Shown in pieces: positions 36,405 to 44,457 of a DNA stretch of 64,000 bases. Numbering within the stretch: position 1 is the first letter of the stretch; every line of letters starts with the position of its first letter. The stretch comes from Cupriavidus basilensis (lineage in GTDB: Bacteria > Pseudomonadota > Gammaproteobacteria > Burkholderiales > Burkholderiaceae). The translations under genes were made by a program, and so were the position numbers. The stretch is taken from positions 52,499-116,498 of the forward strand of contig NZ_JARJLM010000464.1 in NCBI RefSeq assembly GCF_029335485.1, in the 5' to 3' direction. The notes under the pieces were generated by a model. The model made no database searches, was not told the origin of the DNA, and worked only from the letters and a program-made list of their open reading frames with translations.

Positions 36405-36765
36405 GATGAGCCGAGGCTGCCGTGCAACGCCAGTGAAACCGGCGAACAAAGCAAGATGGGAACTGCTATCGCTGGTCGAGAGGAAGACGGCTGCGCAGCG
36501 AGATGTCGAGCGCGCGAGAATCGGGTTGTGGGTCCGCGAGGGCCACGCCAATACGGTCATTGCGCAAGAATTGGGGGGGGTATCGGCGCAAACGGCCTGT
36601 CTGTGGCGCAAGCGCATTGCCCAGCGAGGTGCCAAAGGCATTCGCGAGGGCGAGCGCAGTGGCCGGCCACCACACATCACGCGCGACGTGCGGCTACAGT
36701 TGATCGCGCTGGCGTGTGAAACGCACGAACCCAAGGGACGGGTTACGCTCACGCTCGACGAGACG
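36405..36765 (+). pseudogene. IS630-family transposase, N-terminal remnant
   Basis: The frame reads ARIGLWVREGHANTVIAQEL, QTACLWRKRIAQRGAKGI, REGERSGRPPHITRDV and LIALACETHEPKGRVTLTLDE, which is the helix-turn-helix half of an IS630 transposase. After about 36765 the resemblance stops and the DDE domain is missing. The frame then runs on without meaning into the antisense of the cupin gene. Confidence 0.8.
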
Positions 36766-36844
36766 CAGGAAAGCTCTGTACAGCAGCTCCGGCTGCGCAA
36801 AGCCGCCTCTTGCTCATACGCGCCTGCGGTCATGCGCGACAGCG

Positions 36845-37336
36845 TCAATGCTCGCCGACAAAGCCCATTCGGACCACGTGCGCTGCGGCATTTCCCTGCT
36901 GCGCCAACTGATACATAAGCTTGGCGTCGCAGATGCCGCCGATGCTGCCGTCCGGATTGAAGCCCGACAGCGGACCATGCGCCACCGCAAACATCACGCA
37001 ACCGTTCGGCGACATCGGCTGGTGGATGGCGCCGGGCATTTCTGCCGTGTAAGCGCCCGGAAAGCCCTGATCATCTTCAAAGTAGTAGAAGCCCCCTTCC
37101 AGAATGTAAGCCTCGGCGGTGCCCAAATGCCAGTGCACTGGTGCCTCGGTGCCTGGATCGACTTTCAACAGGAACGTGAATCGGCCGGAGGCCTCATCGA
37201 CATAGAACAGTTTGAACCAGGTCCCTGGCATGATCCACGGCGTCCATGGAATCGCGCCGGTATCGATGAATTCCTTGCGTGCGCCCTTGGGTGTTAGCGA
37301 AGGGCCTTTCCATGCGGTGTCGATGGTCGCGTTCAT
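36845..37336 (-). CDS. Cupin-domain protein, 2,4'-dihydroxyacetophenone dioxygenase-like
   Basis: A 163-residue single cupin. The metal-binding motif is APVHWHLGTAEAYILEGGF (two His, one Glu), with the second motif at GAIHQPMSPNG. Related proteins include the iron-dependent 2,4'-dihydroxyacetophenone dioxygenase and ChrR-type cupins. ATG at 37336 has GGAGATCAAT upstream. It lies 116 bp downstream of an SDR gene on the same strand, both divergent from an AraC regulator. Ring or C-C cleavage is a family-level guess. Confidence 0.82.
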   Translation of the reverse strand: MNATIDTAWKGPSLTPKGARKEFIDTGAIPWTPWIMPGTWFKLFYVDEASGRFTFLLKVDPGTEAPVHWHLGTAEAYILEGGFYYFEDDQGFPGAYTAEMPGAIHQPMSPNGCVMFAVAHGPLSGFNPDGSIGGICDAKLMYQLAQQGNAAAHVVRMGFVGEH

Positions 37337-37452
37337 ATTGATCTCCAGGTGGTTATCGATGGCCGATCTGGCCAGCGCTTGCCTTCCCGCTCCGGAGGAA
37401 TTCCGGTGCGGCACCGCTCATTGCCGGGCGCAGCGTGCATGGCCGGCAAGAT

Positions 37453-38214
37453 TCAGGCGGCGGTGAATCCGCCGTCCACAACCATGCCATGCCCGTGCAC
37501 AAGTGAAGCACGATCCGACAGCAGCCAGACCACCGCTTCGGCAACTTCCTCCGGGCGGCCCCAGCGCCCGACGGGCTGCAGGGTCTGGAAGTATTGTTCG
37601 GTGGCCGGGTCACCCTGGATGACGCCGTCGTACAGCGGCGTCTTGATGATGCCGGGACAAACCGCATTGATCCGAACCCCCTGGCTGGCGTATTCCAGTG
37701 CGGCGCTCTTGGTCAGACCGAGCACGCCGTGCTTGGCCGCGCTGTAGCCGCAGATGCCGGCCTTTCCGACCACGCCTCCGATCGAGGCGTTGTTGACCAG
37801 CGCACCGCCTCCTTGTACAAGCATCTGCCTGATTTGTGCCTTCATGCCGTACCAGACACCTTTCAGATTGACGTCGATTACGCGCAAGAACGCTTCGTCG
37901 TCGTAGTTGAGCAGCGGAGCAACCGGACCCGGAATACCTGCATTGTTGAAGGCGGCATCAAGTCGCCCATGCGTGGACACGACCTGATCGACCAGCGCTT
38001 CATGCCGGTCGCGTTGTGCCACGTCGATATGTCTGGCGACGGCCTTGCCGCCTGCATGCACGATCTCTGCCGCTACGGCTTCGGCCTGCTCCATCTGGAT
38101 GTCAGCGACAATCACATGAGCCCCCTCCCGCCCTGACAGCATCGCGGCGGCACGGCCGATGCCGGAGCCGGCTCCGGTGATCAGCGTCACCTTGTTTTTC
38201 AGCAATCCCTGCAT
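37453..38214 (-). CDS. Short-chain dehydrogenase/reductase (classical SDR)
   Basis: A 253-residue NAD(P)(H) oxidoreductase. Cofactor loop TLITGAGSGIGRAAAM, structural motif NNAGIP, catalytic Asn near VIDVNLKGVWYGM, Ser in NNASIGGVVG and YxxxK in YSAAKHG. An Asp after the second strand (VIVADIQMEQ) points to NAD(H). ATG at 38214 with AAGGAGGAGAC upstream is chosen over the longer frame. First gene of a two-gene unit with the cupin. Confidence 0.92.
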   Translation of the reverse strand: MQGLLKNKVTLITGAGSGIGRAAAMLSGREGAHVIVADIQMEQAEAVAAEIVHAGGKAVARHIDVAQRDRHEALVDQVVSTHGRLDAAFNNAGIPGPVAPLLNYDDEAFLRVIDVNLKGVWYGMKAQIRQMLVQGGGALVNNASIGGVVGKAGICGYSAAKHGVLGLTKSAALEYASQGVRINAVCPGIIKTPLYDGVIQGDPATEQYFQTLQPVGRWGRPEEVAEAVVWLLSDRASLVHGHGMVVDGGFTAA

Positions 38215-38618
38215 GTCTCCTCCTTGAGATGCGCACCACAACGCGGGCGTGTCGGAGATTCTAGGCAGGCAGGCTTGAGATTGCTCCTTGTTGCCGCATG
38301 AAAACTCGATTTACCAAAAGTACGCTGGTTTTTTTGAAATAGTGAACTGATATCTGAGCCTCACGATCTGCATGCAACGCGCGCTGTCGTTGATTTCCGA
38401 GCGTGACGCCAAGGCTATCAAAGATGGGGTTTCCATCTACCGGATCGGTGTCGCCAGGGTGAAATCGATCTGCTATCCTGCATCGGCAGGCCATCATTGC
38501 TCCACGCGCCTGCGCTGCCCGCCTTGGACAGCGGCAATATGAACAGGGCTGTACGCACAGCTGGGCCGACCTTTGGCTGTCCTTTGTCGGTAAAGCGTGA
38601 TCGGGCCGCGGGGGAGAC
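38215..38618. promoter_or_regulatory. Divergent control region between SDR and AraC genes
   Basis: About 400 bp with no gene. It must contain both promoters; I could not assign a convincing operator by eye. AT-rich patches occur at 38310-38350. Confidence 0.5.
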
Positions 38619-39530
38619 ATGACAGCCTTGATTGAAACGCCAATACTGATCGCACGTGCACTGCAGAACGCGCCCGATTACACGTTCAAAAGCAAGCACG
38701 GCAGCTTGTCCGGTGCCCGGTGGCAGCATCCGGCATGTGAACTGTCTACCCGCCACATGGCAGAGCACGTGTTGGTGCACCATTTGAGCGGAAGTACGCG
38801 GATCGAACGGAGATGCCAAGGACGGGTGACGGGAACACACTCGAAGATCGGCAGTTCAACCTTTGTCTCCTGCCATCACGAAACCGACTGGCACATCGGC
38901 AGTCAGGCGCAAGTGATGCATCTATATCTGCCGCAAGCAGTGCTGCATGATTTCGCTTCAGAAGAAATCGGACTAGATGCAACACCGGAAATCAGGCCGT
39001 TTTTCGCTGCCGACGATCGGTGGCTGGCAGGATTTTTCTTGATGCTGCGCGATGAGCTGGAGTCCGGCGGGTTACCTTTGGGCAGCAGTGAACCCTTCTT
39101 GCTCGACCAGCTTCAGCATGCGCTGATTCGCCATCTTGTCCTGCGCTATTCGAACCTGCAGTCGAACCGGCTTGCTGCGTTCGAATGCGCCGGGGCGAGA
39201 GCTCGGCTGAGTACGAACCGGCTGAGTCAGGTTATCGGCCACATCGAGGCGAGCTATTCGCAACCGATCCAATTGCAAGACCTGGCGACCATTGCCTGCA
39301 TGTCGAAAGACCATTTCGTCAGGGCTTTCAGGAACATGGTGGGCCAGACGCCGTACCGGTATTTGCTGACATTGAGGCTGGCGCGCGCGGGGCAGATGCT
39401 GCGCAGCCGCCGGGAGTTGACGATTGCGGAGATTGCGGGCCTGACCGGCTTCAGGAGCGGCTCCCATTTCTCGACAGCATTCCACAAGATTTACAAGACG
39501 ACCCCGAGGCGCTATCGCGATGAGGGGTAG
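38619..39530 (+). CDS. AraC-family transcriptional regulator
   Basis: A 303-residue regulator with an N-terminal sensing domain and a C-terminal double HTH (about 205-300): PIQLQDLATIACMSKDHFVR, FRNMVGQTPYRYLLTLRLARA and ELTIAEIAGLTGFRSGSHFS. It is divergent from the SDR-cupin pair and most likely activates it in response to an aromatic or ketone substrate. Confidence 0.9.
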   Translation: MTALIETPILIARALQNAPDYTFKSKHGSLSGARWQHPACELSTRHMAEHVLVHHLSGSTRIERRCQGRVTGTHSKIGSSTFVSCHHETDWHIGSQAQVMHLYLPQAVLHDFASEEIGLDATPEIRPFFAADDRWLAGFFLMLRDELESGGLPLGSSEPFLLDQLQHALIRHLVLRYSNLQSNRLAAFECAGARARLSTNRLSQVIGHIEASYSQPIQLQDLATIACMSKDHFVRAFRNMVGQTPYRYLLTLRLARAGQMLRSRRELTIAEIAGLTGFRSGSHFSTAFHKIYKTTPRRYRDEG

Positions 39531-39944
39531 CACAGCGCCCGCAATCCTCGGATCTTGAGAGGCCGAGCCCACGCCTGCGGCCAGCGCGCCTGCTGAGAGC
39601 GTCGCTCCAGACACCACTGCAACAGCGAAAGTGCTCCGTCACGCCGTGAGCCGCGCGAGACGATTTTTCATGCGTCCCGATGCTGCTCACTGCCGTGGCT
39701 CGATTCGCCCGGCGCAGAGCCGGTCGGCTTCTGTCCGCATGCGTCAATCCATTCAATCCACCGCGTGTCAGCCAGGCCGGACCCGCGGTTCGAGGTTTTC
39801 AGGTCCGGCCATATCTTCAATTGTGGACATTAAGTAACAGCGTTGTCACACAACCACCCCACAATTCGACCCCATCCGGTTTCCCGCGTCCTCCTGTTGC
39901 CACCGGCATTTTCCCGTTCGGCACTGGCTGTGCCACTCCCTCTC
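39531..39944. other. Gene-free stretch before the phospholipase cluster
   Basis: No coding frame with a recognisable product. A short quasi-palindrome GTTGT-CAC-ACAAC at 39842-39854 may be regulatory. No clear Pho box was found although the genes downstream are phosphate-related. Confidence 0.5.
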
Positions 39945-40112
39945 ATGACAAAGAATCTGCTTGTATTGCTGGTGCCACTGCTCGTCCTGACCGCCTGTGG
40001 CGGCGATGACAACACGAGTGCGGGTGCTGTCCCCTCGCCCTCACCGCAGCCGCCGCAGGTGCCGGCAGGCGAGGCAGTGATCCGCTGCGCGCCCGCCGCC
40101 GGCTCCAAGTAA
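39945..40112 (+). CDS. Small putative lipoprotein
   Basis: A 55-residue product. The N-terminus MTKNLLVLLVPLLVLTACGG is a textbook lipoprotein signal with lipobox LTAC. The mature part is about 36 residues, Pro/Ser rich, with one further Cys near the end. ATG at 39945. It lies 24 bp before the phospholipase C gene and is probably cotranscribed. No family was recognised. Confidence 0.65.
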   Translation: MTKNLLVLLVPLLVLTACGGDDNTSAGAVPSPSPQPPQVPAGEAVIRCAPAAGSK

Positions 40113-40136
40113 ATCATCTCACCCTATCGCCGTATC

Positions 40137-42431
40137 ATGCCTCTCAAGAGTCGTCGTCAGTTTCTGAAGTTCGGGGTCGCCTCCGCCGGCGTCGCCGCCA
40201 CGTCGATGGTATTGCCGCAAAGCATCCGCGATGCCCTCGCGGTGTCGGCCAACCGCCGCACCGGCACGATCGAGGATGTGGAGCACATCGTGGTGCTGAT
40301 GCAGGAGAACCGGTCGTTCGATCATTACTTCGGCACCATGAGCGGCGTGCGCGGCTTTGGCGATCCGAAGCCGGTGCCGCTGCGCAGCGGCAAGCCGGTG
40401 TGGTACCAGCCCGTTGGCCGCAATGCCGATGCACGCACCGGCTATGCCAACGTGGGCTATGCCAACTGGCCCAGGACAAGCCAGTGGTACGAGGACAACC
40501 CGGTGCTGCAAGCCCAGCAGAAGTACGTGCTGCCTTTCCGGCTGGATACCACCACCACCAATGCACAGCACCTTGGCGGTACCGACCATAACTGGAAGCT
40601 CGAGCAAGGCATCTGGAAACACTGGGATGCCTGGGTACCCTTGAAGAGCCGCATGTCCATGGGCTATTACGATTCCCGCAAGGACCTGCCTTTCTACTAC
40701 CAGCTGGCCAACGCCTTCACTATCTGCGACGCCAATCACTGTTCGATCTTCGCCAACACCGAGCCTAATCGCCAGTACTACACCAGCGGCGCCAGCGTCT
40801 ACACGATGAGCGGCTACGCGGCCGGCAGCAAGAAGCGCCTCAAGGGCCAGGAGTTGGACAGCAACTGGACCGCCAACATGGATCTCGACCAGTCCTGGGA
40901 AGGACTGGCCTGGAAGAGCTATGCCGAGCGTCTGCAGGAAAAGAAGATCGACTGGCGGGTCTACCAGGCGTATTCCAACTATGGCTGCAATTCATTGGCC
41001 TATCACAAGGCGTTCCGCAAACTGGACAAGCAGTCCGATGAATACCGCCGCGGGCGTGCCTATGCCGGCCAGAAGCTGGCCTCCAACGAGGAAGCCTACG
41101 ATCAGGTGCTGGCCGACGCCATTGCCGAGGACGTCAGGAACGACACGCTGCCGCAGGTGTCCTGGATCATCTGCCCGGACGCCTACTGCGAGCACCCGGA
41201 CGCATCGCCGGCGGCCGGCCAGGCGCTGGTCGACAAGTTGCTGCGTGCGCTGACCTCGAACCCGAAGGTGTGGGCCAAGACCGTGTTCATCATCAACTAC
41301 GACGAGAACGACGGCTTCTTCGACCACATGCCGGCCTATGTGCCGCCGGTCAACACCAGCATGTATGGCTACCAGGGCCTGAGCACGGTCTCGGTGGACG
41401 AGGAAAACTACAACGGTGTGCCGATCGGGCTGGGACCGCGCGTACCAATGATCGTGGTGTCGCCGTGGAGCAAGGGAGGCTGGGTCTGCTCGCAGGTGTT
41501 CGACCATACATCGGTACTGCGCTTCATCGAAACCCGCTTCGGTGTGCAATGCGACTATATTTCGCCGTGGCGCCGCGCAGTTTGCGGCGACCTGACCTCC
41601 GCCTTCGACTTCACCAGGCCTAACGCCGATGTGCCGGAGGACCTGCCGAACACCACCTACTACAAGGCGGAAGCCGACGCTGCCAAGAGCCGTCCGGGCC
41701 CCGCGGTGCCGGCACATCCCACGCGTCCCGTGCAGGAACTTGGCCAGCGCCGCGCGCGCGCCCTGCCTTACGAGCTGTTCGCGCATGGCCGCGTAGACAC
41801 CGAAGGCAAGCGTTTCTGGATCGACTTCGCCAACACCGGCACCGCGGGCGCGGGCTTCCTGGTCTATGCCAACGGCAACACCACCTATTCGGAACTGGAC
41901 AAGCCGCACGACCAGGACGACACGGTGTTCCCGCCCATGTCCTTCGATGCGCTCAACAGCCGCAACGGCGTGTGGCAGTACACGGTGGAAGCGGGCAAGA
42001 CCTTGTCCGACTCCTGGAAGCCGCAGCAAGCGGGCGCACAGGACGGCAGCTATGACTTATCGGTCTACGGCCCGAACGGCTTCCTGAACCAGTTCAGGGG
42101 CAATGTCGCCGCCCCGGGTCCGGAGGTTGCCGCCTGCTACGACATCAGCAACGGCAAGCTGCTGCTGACCCTGGTCAACCGGGGCAAGCAGGCATGCGTG
42201 ATGTATGCCGCCAACGGCTACGACAGCGACGACACCCGCACCTTCCGACTCGCTCCAGGCGCTTCGCACCAGGATACCTGGAACCTTGCCGCAACCAGCC
42301 AGTGGTTTGACGTGCGCGTGACAACCGATGCCGGCGACGGGTTCCTGCGCCGCTTCTCCGGTCACGTTGAGACCGGCCGCCACAGCCTGACCGATCCGCG
42401 TATCGGCGGTCCGGCAGTGGACATGCTTTGA
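40137..42431 (+). CDS. Phospholipase C, phosphocholine-specific type (Tat-exported)
   Basis: A 764-residue enzyme of the PLC/AcpA family that cleaves the phosphodiester head group of phosphatidylcholine or sphingomyelin. Twin-arginine signal: SRRQFLKFGVASAGVAA. Active-site regions: VVLMQENRSFDHYFGTMSGV, DWNWKLEQ-like TDHNWKLEQG, and INYDENDGFFDHMPAYVPP. Two C-terminal beta domains of the DUF756 type follow (about 540-640 and 650-745). No plcR-like accessory gene is adjacent. Choline and phosphate scavenging is the known role of secreted relatives. Confidence 0.93.
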   Translation: MPLKSRRQFLKFGVASAGVAATSMVLPQSIRDALAVSANRRTGTIEDVEHIVVLMQENRSFDHYFGTMSGVRGFGDPKPVPLRSGKPVWYQPVGRNADARTGYANVGYANWPRTSQWYEDNPVLQAQQKYVLPFRLDTTTTNAQHLGGTDHNWKLEQGIWKHWDAWVPLKSRMSMGYYDSRKDLPFYYQLANAFTICDANHCSIFANTEPNRQYYTSGASVYTMSGYAAGSKKRLKGQELDSNWTANMDLDQSWEGLAWKSYAERLQEKKIDWRVYQAYSNYGCNSLAYHKAFRKLDKQSDEYRRGRAYAGQKLASNEEAYDQVLADAIAEDVRNDTLPQVSWIICPDAYCEHPDASPAAGQALVDKLLRALTSNPKVWAKTVFIINYDENDGFFDHMPAYVPPVNTSMYGYQGLSTVSVDEENYNGVPIGLGPRVPMIVVSPWSKGGWVCSQVFDHTSVLRFIETRFGVQCDYISPWRRAVCGDLTSAFDFTRPNADVPEDLPNTTYYKAEADAAKSRPGPAVPAHPTRPVQELGQRRARALPYELFAHGRVDTEGKRFWIDFANTGTAGAGFLVYANGNTTYSELDKPHDQDDTVFPPMSFDALNSRNGVWQYTVEAGKTLSDSWKPQQAGAQDGSYDLSVYGPNGFLNQFRGNVAAPGPEVAACYDISNGKLLLTLVNRGKQACVMYAANGYDSDDTRTFRLAPGASHQDTWNLAATSQWFDVRVTTDAGDGFLRRFSGHVETGRHSLTDPRIGGPAVDML

Positions 42432-42454
42432 GGCGCACCAGTACAGGAACCCAC

Positions 42455-44440
42455 ATGCAAAGAATTGGAGCGAGCGCAATGCGCAAACTTGCAGCCGGCG
42501 CCGTGGCGCTGGCAGGACTGCTTGGCGGCTGCGGTGGAGACGGCTCGGCACCGGCTGCCGGCACGATACCGCCGGCGGATGGCCAGCCTGGCACCGGTAC
42601 ACGCCGGGTGCTGCTGATCGGCATGGATGGGGTCAATTACCCCGAACTGAGCGCCCTGGTGACGCAGAAGCAGGCTCCCGCGCTGGCGCAACTGACGCTG
42701 GCCCCGGCCTACACCGGCGGCGTCAGCGGCACCGTCACGCAGCAGGAAACACTGGCCGGTCCCGGCTGGGCGACCTTGCTCACCGGCGCCTGGTCCAACC
42801 GGCACGGCGTCACGTCCGACCAGGGAGATCATGTCATGCGGGCGGATACCCTGTTCTCCCGCCTCAAGCAGGCAGGGGCCGGCGGCAAGATTGCCGTGGC
42901 GGCGAGCTGGGGCCCGCTCGCGCGGCAGTTGAGCGCGGACGTCCGGGCCGATCGGGTCGACCAGCTGGTGGACTGCGCCGGCGTGGACGCTTGCGTGACC
43001 GATGCCGCCTTGCGCGCCGTGGCCGACCGCAGCTATGGCGTAGTGGTGGCCAACTTCCATGCACCGGCCATCGCGGCCGGTGGCATGGATAGCGACTACC
43101 GGCGCGCGCTTGCCGCCCTGGACAAGCAGGTGGGGCAGTTGATGTCGGCGCTGCAGGCAAGCAGCAAGCTCAACCCGGGCGAAGACTGGCTGGTGGTTGC
43201 CACCACCAGCCGTCCGATGCAGCCGAAAGATTACGCCTCCGATGCAGCGGCGATCGAAGACACCAGCTTCATCGGGCTCAACCACACCGGCAATGCGGTC
43301 TTCACCGCCGCGGCGAAGGACGCGATGCCGGCGTCCAAGGCTGAGCTCTACACGCGCCCGAGCACGGCCGACGTGGCGCCGACGGTGTTGGGCTTTCTCG
43401 GCGCGCTGCCGGCAAGCCCGGCGCAGTATGGGATCGAGGGACAGTCGCTGCTCGGTACGCCGGGCGTGCAGCAATTGCGCGCCAGCGCCGGCCGGGATGC
43501 GGGCAGCATTCGCCTGAACTGGAAGCTGGGACAAGAAGCGCCGCAGCCTGCGCAGATCGAAATCTTCCGCAACGGGACGAAGATCGCCTCGCTGGCCGGG
43601 GACGCCAGCGAATATGTCGATACGGACGTCGGCCTGGCAGGCAAGGAAGAAGGTACCTATAGCTTCGACTATGTCGTCGTGGCCGGTGCGGTGCCGGTTG
43701 CCTACCGCGCAGCGATCAGCTATGTGCCCCCGGTTGTGCTGCTGCCCACGCTGCTCGATCGCCTGATGCACTTCTTCTCCTTCGACAACGGCCTGACCGA
43801 CAGCAAGAGCACGGACACGCTACGGGCGATGAAGACCCCGCCGCCGGCGCCGCTGTTCGGCAATGACGGCTTGGGCGGGAAGTCGCTGGTGATCAACCCG
43901 GCCAAAACCAGCTATGACCTGGTAAGCGACGTGCCCGCGCAAGCACGGTTCTCCATTGGCTTCTGGTACAAGTCGGATGCACAGCAGGCTTGGCTGCCGG
44001 TGCTGACCAACAAGGACTGGAACTCCGGCGCTAACCGGGGCTTCATCATCGGGCAGTCTTCGGTCGGCACCATGACCTTCAACTTCGGCGACGGCTCCAA
44101 CCGCGCGGATGCCTTCATGGCCTTCACCGCCAACCAGTGGGTGTACGTGGCGCTGACTGTCGATACTGTCGCGAAGAAGGCGACCGGCTATATCGCCGAC
44201 CCCGTGCTGGGTATCCGCAGCGCGGCGATCAGCCTGAGCGCGCTGAACATGGCCGCGCTGCGGGCGAACCGCCTGGTGTTCAACGAGGACGCGACCGGCG
44301 GCGCCTACCCCGGCTATACCACGCCGACGGCGGTGGCGCCGGAGTATAACGACCTGGCCTTCTGGTCGCGCGAGATCGATGCCAGGGAGGTAAAGGCGTT
44401 GTTCGCCGCGGGCAAGTCGCTGTCCACGCTGAACCCATAA
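42455..44440 (+). CDS. Lipoprotein alkaline-phosphatase-superfamily protein with LamG-like domain
   Basis: A 661-residue predicted lipoprotein (LAGLLGGCGGDGS lipobox). The catalytic domain has VLLIGMDGVNYPEL with a metal Asp and GPGWATLLTGAWSNRHGV, the nucleophile region of nucleotide pyrophosphatase/phosphodiesterase-like enzymes. A linker with an Ig-like segment and a LamG/concanavalin-like domain (about 430-650: HFFSFDNGLTD, FSIGFWYKSDAQQ, LNDLAFWSREID-like EYNDLAFWSREID) follow. ATG at 42455 is used; 42479 is equally possible. It lies 23 bp after the phospholipase and probably acts on its phosphorylated product or on another exported phosphoester. Confidence 0.83.
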   Translation: MQRIGASAMRKLAAGAVALAGLLGGCGGDGSAPAAGTIPPADGQPGTGTRRVLLIGMDGVNYPELSALVTQKQAPALAQLTLAPAYTGGVSGTVTQQETLAGPGWATLLTGAWSNRHGVTSDQGDHVMRADTLFSRLKQAGAGGKIAVAASWGPLARQLSADVRADRVDQLVDCAGVDACVTDAALRAVADRSYGVVVANFHAPAIAAGGMDSDYRRALAALDKQVGQLMSALQASSKLNPGEDWLVVATTSRPMQPKDYASDAAAIEDTSFIGLNHTGNAVFTAAAKDAMPASKAELYTRPSTADVAPTVLGFLGALPASPAQYGIEGQSLLGTPGVQQLRASAGRDAGSIRLNWKLGQEAPQPAQIEIFRNGTKIASLAGDASEYVDTDVGLAGKEEGTYSFDYVVVAGAVPVAYRAAISYVPPVVLLPTLLDRLMHFFSFDNGLTDSKSTDTLRAMKTPPPAPLFGNDGLGGKSLVINPAKTSYDLVSDVPAQARFSIGFWYKSDAQQAWLPVLTNKDWNSGANRGFIIGQSSVGTMTFNFGDGSNRADAFMAFTANQWVYVALTVDTVAKKATGYIADPVLGIRSAAISLSALNMAALRANRLVFNEDATGGAYPGYTTPTAVAPEYNDLAFWSREIDAREVKALFAAGKSLSTLNP

Positions 44441-44457
44441 GCGCAAGCCTTCAACCT

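Noticed and set aside
36766-36918. Extension of the IS630 frame to 36918
   Set aside because: It overlaps the 3' end of the cupin gene and loses transposase likeness after about 36765.
39840-39860. Possible Pho box before the phospholipase cluster
   Set aside because: Only one weak TGTCAC-like half site is present without the second repeat at the right spacing.
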